Below are positions 41,494 through 50,971 of a stretch of 64,000 bases of DNA, in pieces; the first letter of the stretch is position 1, and each line of letters opens with the position of its first letter. This DNA is from Geminicoccaceae bacterium. Lineage in GTDB: Bacteria; Pseudomonadota; Alphaproteobacteria; Geminicoccales; Geminicoccaceae. The notes below the pieces were generated by a model. The model was not told the DNA's origin, did no database searches, and was given only the letters and a program-made list of their open reading frames with translations. The stretch is taken from assembly GCA_025999455.1 (NCBI GenBank), contig AP024683.1:2730451-2794450 (forward strand). Reading direction: 5' to 3'. Position numbers and translations under genes: made by a program.

Positions 41494-42488
41494 GCGCCCC
41501 CGCCGCCTCCGTCCCGACCCGACGCCTGCTCGCGATCTACGGCTGCATCCTGCTCGGCGTGTGCGGCCACGCCTCGAGCGAGTTCGTGGCCGTCCTGACC
41601 GGCATGTTCGGCCCCGAGCTCACCGTCTGGCGCTTCATGATCGGCGGCGCGGGGCTCGTGCTTTTGGCCCTCTTCTGGCCGGGTCAGCGGGACCTCGTGA
41701 GCCCGCTCGAGGTCGACGGCGTCAAGATCGCGATCCTGTCGATCTTCGGCATGACTCTCGCCCAGCTCCTCTTCCACTGGGCTTTGAACTTCGCGACCGC
41801 GATCCAGGTCGCGACCATGGTCTCGACCATGCCGCTTTTGGTCGTCCTCGCCAACTGGATCATCAACCGCGGCCCGATCTCGACCGCCAAATGGGTGAGC
41901 GGGATCGGCGCGCTCTTCGGCGTGGTGATCCTCTTGACCGACGGCTGGCTCGTCCAGCTCACCGTCGCGGGCGAATGGTCGAAAGCCTTCGTGGGCGTGC
42001 TCTTGGCTTTGGGTTGCGCGCTCGTCTCCTCGGTCTACATGGTCTTGGTCCGCCCGCTCTACCATCGCTGGGGTGCGGTGCGGATGACCGCCTATTGCTT
42101 CGCGATCGGCTTCGTCGCGCTCTGGCCCACGGTCGGCCTCGTTTGGGGGATCTGGGTCGATCCGACCACGCTCTTCGACCGCACGCCGCAGCAATGGTCG
42201 GCGGTCCTGACCCTCGGTCTCTGGAACACGACGATCGCCATGGCGCTCTGGCTCGGTGGGCTCGCCGCCGCCCCCGACATCGGCCGCGCCAACTACCTCT
42301 TCTTCTTGAAGCCGGTGATCGCCGCGGGCCTGGCACTGGCCTTCCTCGACCAGCCCTTCACCTTGACCCAGCTCCTGGCCGTCCTCGTCGTGTGCGGCTG
42401 CGTCCTCGTCGAGCTCTTCTGGGATCAGCTCGCGGGGCTCTTCGGGCGGCGGCCCGTACCGGTCGCAGCCGAACGCACACGGCGCTGA
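41490..42488 (+). CDS. EamA/DMT-family transporter
   Basis: A 332-residue permease with ten membrane helices, arranged as two EamA repeats. The first repeat holds SEFVAVLTGMFGPELTVWRF and ATMVSTMPLLVVLANWIINR; the second begins around FVGVLLALGCALVSSVYMVL and ends with the family motif FFLKPVIAAGLALAFLDQPF. Relatives export amino acids or other metabolites. The start is GTG, overlapping the hydrolase stop by 4 bases, so the pair is co-translated. The 70-base gap to trpF is short, but a fresh promoter there is possible. Confidence 0.9.
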   Translation: MSAPAASVPTRRLLAIYGCILLGVCGHASSEFVAVLTGMFGPELTVWRFMIGGAGLVLLALFWPGQRDLVSPLEVDGVKIAILSIFGMTLAQLLFHWALNFATAIQVATMVSTMPLLVVLANWIINRGPISTAKWVSGIGALFGVVILLTDGWLVQLTVAGEWSKAFVGVLLALGCALVSSVYMVLVRPLYHRWGAVRMTAYCFAIGFVALWPTVGLVWGIWVDPTTLFDRTPQQWSAVLTLGLWNTTIAMALWLGGLAAAPDIGRANYLFFLKPVIAAGLALAFLDQPFTLTQLLAVLVVCGCVLVELFWDQLAGLFGRRPVPVAAERTRR

Positions 42489-42558
42489 GCCGCCGGCTTG
42501 GCAGGACCCGCGGATCTGCTAGGAGCGGCCGGCGAGCCTGCCCGGACGCCCCGTCTCG

Positions 42559-43262
42559 ATGACCTCGTCCTCTCCCGACGCGCCCGACGCGCGCTCCCGC
42601 CCCTTCCGCGTCAAGATCTGCGGCCTCACCGAGTCCGAGGCGGTCGAGCTCGCGGTCGAGCTCGGCGCGAGCTTCCTGGGCTTCGTCCTCTACCCGCCCT
42701 CGCCCCGCTTCGTCCCGCCCGAACGGCTCGCCGAGCTCCTCGAGCGCGTGCCCGAAACGGTGCGCAGCGTCGGCGTCGTGGTCGATCCGACCGACGCCTT
42801 CCTCGACCACGTGCTGGGCCACGCCCCGCTCGACACGCTCCAGCTCCACGGCACCGAGAGCCCCGAGCGGGTCCGCGCCGTGGCGCTCCGGACCGGCTGC
42901 CGCGTCATGAAGGCGATCCGGGTGGGGGAAGCCGCGGACCTCGACGGCATCGAGGCGTTCTTCGAGGCCGCCGACCTGCTCCTGTTCGACGCCCGCCCGC
43001 CGCCCGGGGCGGCCTGGCCGGGTGGCCACGGCCTGCCCTTCGATTGGCGCTTGCTCGAAGGGTTCTCGGCGCCCTTGCCCTGGGCCTTGGCGGGCGGCCT
43101 CGATGCCGGCAATCTCGCCGCCGCCGTCGAGCGTCTGCGGCCGCCCATCGTGGACGCGTCGAGCAGCCTCGAGCGGGCTCCCGGGATCAAGGACCCCGAC
43201 AAGCTCCGGGCGTTCATGGCGGAAGCACGGCGGCTCGGCCTGCGCCGCGCGGAGGAACCGGA

Positions 43263-43266
<4 letters not shown>
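42559..43266 (+). CDS. trpF: Phosphoribosylanthranilate isomerase
   Basis: A 235-residue TIM-barrel isomerase that converts N-(5-phosphoribosyl)anthranilate to CdRP in tryptophan synthesis. Family marks: [20 protein letters not shown] with the catalytic cysteine, [35 protein letters not shown], and the phosphate-binding end [18 protein letters not shown]. The N-terminus carries about 15 extra residues ([16 protein letters not shown]). It heads the order trpF-trpB-trpA-accD-folC, with each start overlapping the previous stop or coding end. This gene order is characteristic of alphaproteobacteria. Confidence 0.96.
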
Positions 43267-44470
<1,204 letters not shown>

Positions 44471-44474
<4 letters not shown>

Positions 44475-45298
44475 CGACCCGCATCGAGCGCCGCTTCGCC
44501 GAGCTCCGCCGCGAGGGCCGGGCCGGCCTCGTGACCTTCCTCGTGGCCGGCGATCCCGACATCCCGACCTTCGAGCGGCTGCTCGAGGGTCTGCCCGCGG
44601 CCGGCGCCGACCTCGTCGAGATCGGCATGCCCTTCTCCGACCCGATGGCCGACGGCCCGACGATCCAGGCCGGGAACCTGCGGGCGCTCGCCAACGGGAT
44701 CTCGCTCGCCCGCACGCTCGAAATCGTCCGCCGCTTCCGCGACCGCGACGGCACGACGCCGCTCGTCTTGATGGGCTATTACAACCCGATCTGGGCCTAT
44801 GGCCGGCTGCGCTTCTTGGACGAAGCGGTGAGCGCCGGGGTCGACGGGCTCATCGTCGTCGACCTGCCGCCCGAAGAAGACGAGGAGCTCTGTTTGCCGG
44901 CCCTCGAGCGCGGGCTCGACTTCATCCGGCTCGCCACGCCCACGACCGACGACCGGCGGCTGCCCAAGGTCCTGCAGAACGTCCGCGGCTTCCTCTACTA
45001 CGTCTCCTTGACCGGCATCACGGGCGTGAAGGAGGCCGTGGCCGAGGCGGTCGCCCCGCAGATCGCGCGGCTCCGGCGGCACACCGATCTGCCGATCGCC
45101 GTGGGCTTCGGCATCCGCACGCCCGAGCAGGCGGCCGCGATCGCCCGGGTCGCCGATGCGGCCGTCGTGGGCTCGGCCCTCGTCGCCGAGGTGGCGGCCC
45201 ATCTCGACGAGGAGGGGAAACCGGCCAAGGGTCTCGTCGCGGCCGTACACGGCAAGGTGCGCGAGCTCGCCCGGGCGGTGGGGGCGGCCCGGTCGTGA
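44471..45298 (+). CDS. trpA: Tryptophan synthase alpha chain
   Basis: A 275-residue TIM-barrel that cleaves indole-3-glycerol phosphate to indole. Catalytic residues are in place: Glu in [10 protein letters not shown] and Asp in [10 protein letters not shown], with the loop [14 protein letters not shown] and the phosphate site [13 protein letters not shown]. The start is TTG at 44471, overlapping the trpB stop. It ends overlapping the accD GTG. Translational coupling with trpB suits the equal subunit need of the complex. Confidence 0.97.
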
Positions 45299-46239
45299 AC
45301 TGGCTCACCTCATACGTCCGCCCGCGGATCCGGGCGCTCGTCGAGCGCGGCACGCCCAAGCCCGAGGTGCCGGAAAATCTCTGGCACCAGTGCCCCTCCT
45401 GCGAGCGGATGATCTTCCACCGCGACCTCGAGGCGAACCAACGGGTCTGCCCGCATTGCAGCCACCACATGCGGGTCGGCCCCGAGTTCCGCTTCAAGAC
45501 CCTCCTCGACGAGGGCAGCTGGCAGCGGCTCGAGCTGCCGAAAGTGCCGGTCGATCCGCTGCGCTTCCGCGATTCGAAGCGCTACACCGACCGGCTCAAG
45601 GAAGCCCAGGCCAAGACCAAGGCCCAAGACGCGCTCGAGGCCGCCGAGGGCCGGATCGGCGGGCTGCCGGTCGTCCTCGCGGTCATGAACTTCGAGTTCA
45701 TGGGCGGCTCGATGGGCAGTGCCGTGGGCGAGGCCTTCGTCGCCGCGGCCGAGCGCGCCTTGGCCTCGCGCGCCGCCTTCGTCGTCGTGACCGCATCGGG
45801 CGGCGCGCGGATGCAGGAGGGCACGCTCTCGCTCGTCCAGATGGCCCGCACCACGATCGCCGTCGAGCGGGTCAAGGAAGCGGGCCTGCCCTACATCGTC
45901 GTCTTGACCGATCCCACGACCGGCGGTGTGACGGCCTCCTTCGCGATGCTCGGCGACGTCCACATCGCCGAACCGGGAGCCGTGATCGGCTTCGCCGGAG
46001 CCCGGGTCATCGAGCAGACGATCCGCGAGAAGCTGCCGCCCGGCTTCCAGAAGGCCGAATATCTCCTGGCCCACGGCATGGTCGACATGGTGGTCCACCG
46101 CTTCCAGCTGCGGGCCACGCTCGCGCGGCTGCTCGACCTCTTGCTGCGGCCGGTGCCGCTCCCGGCGCCGGTCGAGCCCGTGGTCGCCACGCCCGCGGTC
46201 GAGCCCGTCGAGCCCGTGGCCGATGGCGAGCCCGGCTGA
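45295..46239 (+). CDS. accD: Acetyl-CoA carboxylase carboxyltransferase subunit beta
   Basis: A 314-residue carboxyltransferase beta subunit. An N-terminal zinc ribbon has its four cysteines in [10 protein letters not shown] and VCPHCSHH. The crotonase-like core includes [37 protein letters not shown] and [19 protein letters not shown]. With AccA it transfers carboxyl from carboxybiotin to acetyl-CoA, starting fatty acid synthesis. The tail is a short P/A/V/E-rich repeat. Its GTG overlaps the trpA stop, and folC starts 17 bases inside its end. Confidence 0.98.
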   Translation: MNWLTSYVRPRIRALVERGTPKPEVPENLWHQCPSCERMIFHRDLEANQRVCPHCSHHMRVGPEFRFKTLLDEGSWQRLELPKVPVDPLRFRDSKRYTDRLKEAQAKTKAQDALEAAEGRIGGLPVVLAVMNFEFMGGSMGSAVGEAFVAAAERALASRAAFVVVTASGGARMQEGTLSLVQMARTTIAVERVKEAGLPYIVVLTDPTTGGVTASFAMLGDVHIAEPGAVIGFAGARVIEQTIREKLPPGFQKAEYLLAHGMVDMVVHRFQLRATLARLLDLLLRPVPLPAPVEPVVATPAVEPVEPVADGEPG

Positions 46240-47512
46240 GCCGATCCTCCGCCGGCTGGCGGAGCTCCACCCCAAGCGCATCGATCTCTCGCTCGGCCGG
46301 ATCGAGCGGCTCCTGGCCCGCCTCGACCATCCCGAGCGGCGGCTGCCGCCGGTCGTCCACATCGCCGGGACGAACGGCAAGGGCAGCACGCTCGCCTTCC
46401 TCGACGCGATCCTGCAGGCCGCGGGGTTGCGCACGCTGCGCTACATCTCCCCGCACCTCGTCCGCTTCAACGAGCGCATCTTGATCCAGGGCGAGCCGGT
46501 CGACGACGCCCGGCTCGTCGCCGCCCTCGAGGCCTGCGAGCGGGCGAACGGTGCCGAGCCCATCACCTTCTTCGAGATCACGACCGCCGCGGCCTTCTCG
46601 ATCTTCGCCGAGACCCCGGCCGACATCCTCTTGCTCGAGACGGGCATGGGCGGCCGGCTCGATGCGACGAACACGGTCGAGCGGCCGCGCCTCGTCCTGA
46701 TCTCGCCCGTCTCGATGGACCACGAGGCCTTCCTCGGCAACACGATCGCCGCGATCGCGAGCGAGAAGGCCGGCATCATGAAACGGTCGGTTCCGGCGAT
46801 CCTCGGTCCGCAGCGGCCCGAAGCCTTGGCCGTGTTCGAAACGCGCGCGCGCGAGCTCGGCTGTCCGCTCCTCGTTCACGGCCGGGACTGGTGGGCCCGG
46901 CGCGAGGGCGATCGGCTCCTCGTCCGAGACGAAGGCGAAACGCTCGAGCTTCCCCTGCCCTCGCTGCCCGGCGTCCACCAGATCGACAATGCCGGCCTCG
47001 CCGTCGTCGCGGCGCGCCGACTCGCCGATCTCGCGCCGTCCCCCGCGGCCATCGCCCGCGGTCTCGTCGAAGCGCGCTGGCCCGCACGACTGCAAAGGCT
47101 CGGCGCGGGCCCGATGGTCGATGCTCTGGGTCCGGGCTTCGAGCTCTGGCTCGACGGCGGCCACAATCCGGGAGCGGGCGAGGTCCTGGCGGCGAGCCTC
47201 CCGGCTCTGGCGCGCGGCCGACCGGTGCACCTGATCCTCGGCATGCTCGCGACCAAGGACCTCGAGGCCTTCTTGCGGCCGCTCGTGCCGCTCGTCGCGA
47301 GCCTGCGGACCGTGACGGTGCCGGGCGAGCCGGCCGCCCGCGACGCCGGCGAGGAGGCCGAGATCGGCCGGCGGCTCGGCCTGCGCGCCGAACCCGCCCC
47401 CTCGCTTCTCGCGGCGGCCCGCGCCGTCGCGACCGCCGAGCGGCCGCCCGGCCTCGTCCTCGTGTGCGGCTCGCTCTACCTCGCGGGCCACGTGCTCCGC
47501 GAGCATCGCTGA
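46223..47512 (+). CDS. folC: Bifunctional folylpolyglutamate/dihydrofolate synthase
   Basis: A 429-residue Mur-ligase-like enzyme that adds glutamate to dihydropteroate or folates. The ATP loop is [18 protein letters not shown], with the substrate helix [16 protein letters not shown] and the [12 protein letters not shown] motif that binds metal and substrate. The C-terminal domain holds [18 protein letters not shown]. It overlaps the end of accD by 17 bases, the last gene of the trp-acc-fol operon. The gap to the converging DUF3775-type gene is 49 bases and contains a GC-rich imperfect hairpin only. Confidence 0.97.
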   Translation: MASPAEPILRRLAELHPKRIDLSLGRIERLLARLDHPERRLPPVVHIAGTNGKGSTLAFLDAILQAAGLRTLRYISPHLVRFNERILIQGEPVDDARLVAALEACERANGAEPITFFEITTAAAFSIFAETPADILLLETGMGGRLDATNTVERPRLVLISPVSMDHEAFLGNTIAAIASEKAGIMKRSVPAILGPQRPEALAVFETRARELGCPLLVHGRDWWARREGDRLLVRDEGETLELPLPSLPGVHQIDNAGLAVVAARRLADLAPSPAAIARGLVEARWPARLQRLGAGPMVDALGPGFELWLDGGHNPGAGEVLAASLPALARGRPVHLILGMLATKDLEAFLRPLVPLVASLRTVTVPGEPAARDAGEEAEIGRRLGLRAEPAPSLLAAARAVATAERPPGLVLVCGSLYLAGHVLREHR

Positions 47513-47561
47513 ACAGCCGGCCGGCACCCGGACACTGGGCGCGGCCGGCCCTTCGCGCCGC

Positions 47562-47948
47562 TCAATCCTCGCAGGACAAGCCGAAGGCCGCGAGCCCCTC
47601 GAGGAGATAATCGCTCAGGAGCGGCAGCCCGAGCAGATATTCGGCCGTGCGGTCGTTGTGCGCGCGGCGCGCTTCGGCCACCGCCTCGGGCCATTCCTCG
47701 GCCGAGAAGCTGCCGCGACCGACCCAGGCGAGCGCCACGAGCTCGACCTGCTCGTCCTCGTTCAAGGACTCGATGAAGGCCTTGAGCTCCTCCTCGACCG
47801 GGTCGTCCGGCAGATCCTCGAGGACCTCCCGCATGTCCTCGTCGATCGGGTTGGAGCCGGGCTCCTCCTCGACCGGCGCGGTCTTGGCGTCGAACTCGCG
47901 GGCTTTGAGGATCACCCAACAGACCTTGTCGATGTCGATCGTCGGCAT
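47562..47948 (-). CDS. DUF3775-like acidic protein
   Basis: A 128-residue, strongly acidic cytoplasmic protein. The N-terminus PTIDIDKVCWVILKAREFDA and the C-terminal helix region around AEARRAHNDRTAEYLLGLPL match the DUF3775 family of alphaproteobacteria as I recall it. The central linker is unusually acidic (EDMREVLEDLPDDPVEEEL). The start at 47948 is supported by GGGAGAGCGCC upstream. Function is unknown. It is alone on its strand, between folC and the MotA-like gene, with a 152-base divergent gap that would hold promoters for both. Confidence 0.8.
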   Translation of the reverse strand: MPTIDIDKVCWVILKAREFDAKTAPVEEEPGSNPIDEDMREVLEDLPDDPVEEELKAFIESLNEDEQVELVALAWVGRGSFSAEEWPEAVAEARRAHNDRTAEYLLGLPLLSDYLLEGLAAFGLSCED

Positions 47949-48100
47949 GGCGCTCTCCCGGAACCGGCCTGTCCCCATGCTGCCACGCGGAGGCGAGCGG
48001 GGCCACCACCCGACGCGCCGCGCCCCGGCGTTCCACCCGTGGCACCGTGCTCGTCCTGCGGTAGAGTGTGCGCGCTGCGCGACGATCGCCGAGACATCGA

Positions 48101-49246
48101 ATGTCGAACCCGCAACGCTTCCTCTACCGATCGATCGGCTTTCTCGTGGTCGCCCTCCTGGTGGCGGCCGTGCTCTTCCCCGTGATCTGGCGGGCGTTCC
48201 TCTTCAATCCCTGGCTCAACGGGCTGATCCTCGCCGTTCTGCTGACCGGTATCGTCTACAATCTCCGCCGGATCCTCGCCCTGCGCCCGGCGCTCGAATG
48301 GATCGAGGCGCATCGGATGGGCGCCCCGCTCGCCCGCCGCGAGCCGCCCGCGATCTTGGCCCCGATCCTCACCGTCCTCGGCGAGCGCGACCGCCGCGGC
48401 CGGACCCAGCTCGCCCCGCTGACCGCCCGCCACCTCCTCGACAGCGCCGCCGCCCGGCTCGAGGAGACCCGCGACATCGCCCGCTACCAGACGAGCCTGC
48501 TCATCTTCCTGGGCCTGCTCGGCACCTTCTGGGGCCTCATCGAGGCGATCGGTGCGATCGGCAACGTCATTTCCGGCCTCTCGATCGGCAGCAGCGACTT
48601 CGTCGCCCTGTTCGACGAGATGAAGGAGGGGCTGAGGAAGCCCATCAGCGGCATGGGCACGGCCTTCGGCGCCTCGCTCTTCGGCCTCGCGGGCTCGCTC
48701 GTCGTGGGCTTTTTGGACCTCCAGGCGAGCCAGGCGCAGAACGGCTTCACGAACGAGCTCGAGGAGTGGCTCGGCGGCATGACCCGCCACGGCGCGACCG
48801 AGGCGGTGCCCACCGAGCTCGCCGGCGGACCACCCTTGCCCGCTTACGTGACCGGCCTCCTGCAGCAGACCGCCGAGAGCCTCGACCGACTCCAGGGCTT
48901 GATGGCGCGCAGCGAGGACGGCCGGGCACAGCTCCACGCCGTGCTCCACCAGCTCGCCGAGCGGCTCGCCGCGCTGGGCGAGGGCATGCAGCGCGAGCAG
49001 GAGCTCTTGACGCGACTCGCCGACGGCCAGGCGGCGCTCGCCCGCGAGCTCGCGCGTCCCGCGGGCGGGCTCGCCGACGAGCAGGTCCGCGGCCACATCC
49101 GCAACCTCGACCTCCAGCTCGGCCGGCTCGTCGAAGAGCTCGCCCGCGGCCGCAACGAGCTCACCCGCGAGATCAAGCACGAGCTCCGGGTGGTGGCGCG
49201 CACGGTCGCCGCCGCGGCGGGCGCGCCCGTCCTGGCCAAGGAGTGA
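48101..49246 (+). CDS. MotA/TolQ/ExbB-type proton channel protein
   Basis: A 381-residue protein with four membrane helices (about residues 7-30, 34-57, 127-150 and 188-215). The last two carry the MotA/TolQ/ExbB signature: TSLLIFLGLLGTFWGLIEAI and GMGTAFGASLFGLAGSLVVG. The following 150 residues form a coiled coil (LAERLAALGEGMQREQELLT, RNLDLQLGRLVEELARGRNE) in the cytoplasm. It pairs with the next gene, a MotB/OmpA-like protein, to make a likely ion-driven stator. No flagellar, tol or ton genes are adjacent. The length of the cytoplasmic tail is more than in TolQ or ExbB. The ATG at 48101 follows GAGACATCGA, a weak site. Confidence 0.87.
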   Translation: MSNPQRFLYRSIGFLVVALLVAAVLFPVIWRAFLFNPWLNGLILAVLLTGIVYNLRRILALRPALEWIEAHRMGAPLARREPPAILAPILTVLGERDRRGRTQLAPLTARHLLDSAAARLEETRDIARYQTSLLIFLGLLGTFWGLIEAIGAIGNVISGLSIGSSDFVALFDEMKEGLRKPISGMGTAFGASLFGLAGSLVVGFLDLQASQAQNGFTNELEEWLGGMTRHGATEAVPTELAGGPPLPAYVTGLLQQTAESLDRLQGLMARSEDGRAQLHAVLHQLAERLAALGEGMQREQELLTRLADGQAALARELARPAGGLADEQVRGHIRNLDLQLGRLVEELARGRNELTREIKHELRVVARTVAAAAGAPVLAKE

Positions 49247-49249
49247 GCG

Positions 49250-50440
49250 ATGGCGCGGGCTCGCCGCGAGACGCGCCACGCCGAGATCTGGCCCGGCTTC
49301 GTCGACGCGCTCTCGACCCTCCTCCTCTCGATCATCTTCCTGCTCGTGGTGTTCGTGCTCGGCCAATTCTTCTTGAGCCAGATGCTCGAAGGCCGCGACG
49401 AGACGGTCGAACGGCTGCAGCGGCGGCTGGATACGGTGAGCGCGCAGCTCGAGCAGGAGCGGCTCGCCGCGCAAAGGCTACGGGCGAGTCTCGCCGAAGA
49501 GAGCCGCCGTCGCGAGGCGAGCGAGGCCGAGCGGCGCGACGTCGAGGACCGACTCGCCCGGCTCGAGGGCGAGCGCGCCGAGCTCGATGCGGGCTTGCGT
49601 CGGCTCACGGTCGAGCGGGCGGCGCTCGAGCGACAGGTCGAGGAAGGGCGGCTCGCGCTCCGCGAGAGCGAGCAGCGGGCGGAGCGCATCGGCCGCGAGC
49701 TCGAAGCGAGCCGCGGCGAGCTCGAGCGGCTGCAGCGGGAGATCGCCGCGCTGACCGCGGCCCGCGACGCACTCTTGGCCGCGCGCGACTCGGAGGCAGC
49801 GGGCCGGAGTGCCGCGGAAGCCGAGGTCCGCCGGCTCGCCGGCCGGATCGAGACCCTCGCGACCCAGCTCGGCCTGCTCGACCAGGTGCTGGCCGGCCGC
49901 CAGGCCGAGATCGATCGCCAGTCGGCGCGGATCGCCGAGCTCGGCCAACGGCTCAACGAGGCGCTCGCCAACCGGGTCGAGGAGCTCGCCCAGTACCGTT
50001 CGGACTTCTTCGGTCGGCTGCGCCAAGTGCTCGGCGATCGCGAGGACGTCCGGGTCGTGGGCGACCGGTTCGTCTTCCAATCCGAGGTCCTCTTCGCCCC
50101 GGGCGAGGCCGAGCTCGGCCCCGGCGCGGCGGCCGAGATCGCCAAGCTCGCCGCCACCTTGCGCGACCTCGCGACCAAGATCCCGCCCGAATTGCCCTGG
50201 GTCCTGCAGGTCGACGGCCACACCGACCGCCGGCCGATCGCCACGGCCCGCTTCCCCTCGAACTGGGAGCTCTCGACCGCCCGGGCGATCACGGTCGTGC
50301 GCCAGCTCATGGCGCAGGGCATCCCGGCCGAGCGGCTCGCGGCGCGCGGCTTCGGCGAGTTCCAGCCACTCGACCCGGCCGACACCGAGGAAGCGTATCG
50401 GCGCAACAGGCGGATCGAACTCAAGCTCACCACCCGCTGA
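49250..50440 (+). CDS. MotB-like membrane protein with coiled coil and OmpA domain
   Basis: A 396-residue protein beginning 3 bases after the MotA-like gene. One membrane helix (GFVDALSTLLLSIIFLLVVF) includes an aspartate at its start, in the position of the proton-accepting residue of MotB. Next come about 200 residues of glutamate/arginine coiled coil, then an OmpA-like peptidoglycan-binding domain with VDGHTDRRPIA, NWELSTARAITVVRQL and RNRRIELKL. This is the MotB/ZorB architecture with a long periplasmic coiled coil between helix and wall anchor. It would lock the channel to the cell wall. Function of this stator pair is not known. Confidence 0.87.
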   Translation: MARARRETRHAEIWPGFVDALSTLLLSIIFLLVVFVLGQFFLSQMLEGRDETVERLQRRLDTVSAQLEQERLAAQRLRASLAEESRRREASEAERRDVEDRLARLEGERAELDAGLRRLTVERAALERQVEEGRLALRESEQRAERIGRELEASRGELERLQREIAALTAARDALLAARDSEAAGRSAAEAEVRRLAGRIETLATQLGLLDQVLAGRQAEIDRQSARIAELGQRLNEALANRVEELAQYRSDFFGRLRQVLGDREDVRVVGDRFVFQSEVLFAPGEAELGPGAAAEIAKLAATLRDLATKIPPELPWVLQVDGHTDRRPIATARFPSNWELSTARAITVVRQLMAQGIPAERLAARGFGEFQPLDPADTEEAYRRNRRIELKLTTR

Positions 50441-50583
50441 GCGGAGGTGGCGACCCTTTGCAAGGCGTCCGGGGCCGTGCACTCTGCCGGCGGCGGTGAG
50501 GAGGTGAACGCTGCCGCGCCGGCCGGGCGGCACCGTCGGGAGCCGGCGGGCCCGAGCGCAGGGGCCGTCGGGTGGTTCGGGGG

Positions 50584-50967
50584 ATGAACGAGAAGGAGTG
50601 GCCGGAGCAGGACAGCGTCCGGTCGAGCGTGCCCGGTGTGATCGTCTTCGAGCGGATGGCGGCGCTGCTCGAGCGCAGCGCGCGGGGTTGGCGCCTCGCG
50701 GCGGTCTCGCTCGCGATCGGCGGTGCCGGGCTCGTCCTGCTCGGCCTCGTGCTCGACCATCTGGCGCCGCTCGCCGCGGGTGCGCTGGCCGTGGCTCTGG
50801 CCGTCCTGCCCTGGCTCGCGGCGGTCGAGTTCGACGAGCGGGCGGAAGGGCTCCGCGTGCTCGGCGAAGATTGGGCCGATCCCGGCCCGCCCGAGCTCGC
50901 CGCCCGTAGGCGCGCCGGCCTCATCGATCTCGTCGAACGTCTCTACGCGCCGGAGCGGAGCGGCTGA
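50584..50967 (+). CDS. Small two-helix membrane protein
   Basis: A 127-residue protein with one helical hairpin (WRLAAVSLAIGGAGLVLLGL, then LAAGALAVALAVLPWLAAVE) and soluble ends. The ATG at 50584 is the first ATG; a GTG at 50572 would add four residues, and neither has a strong ribosome site. I recognise no family. It lies between the MotB-like gene and the giant coiled-coil gene on the same strand, 4 bases before the latter, so it is probably part of the same assembly. The hairpin is suited to membrane packing with the stator, which is only a suggestion. Confidence 0.6.
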   Translation: MNEKEWPEQDSVRSSVPGVIVFERMAALLERSARGWRLAAVSLAIGGAGLVLLGLVLDHLAPLAAGALAVALAVLPWLAAVEFDERAEGLRVLGEDWADPGPPELAARRRAGLIDLVERLYAPERSG

Positions 50968-50971
50968 GCCC

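Noticed and set aside
47521-47556. Bidirectional terminator between folC and the DUF3775-type gene
   Set aside because: The GGCCGGC-rich arms pair imperfectly and no T-run follows on either strand.
48101-50440. Zorya-type antiphage system (ZorA/ZorB-like pair)
   Set aside because: The MotA-like and MotB/OmpA-like architecture is shared, but no helicase or nuclease genes (ZorC, ZorD, ZorE types) are adjacent and the surroundings are housekeeping and envelope genes.
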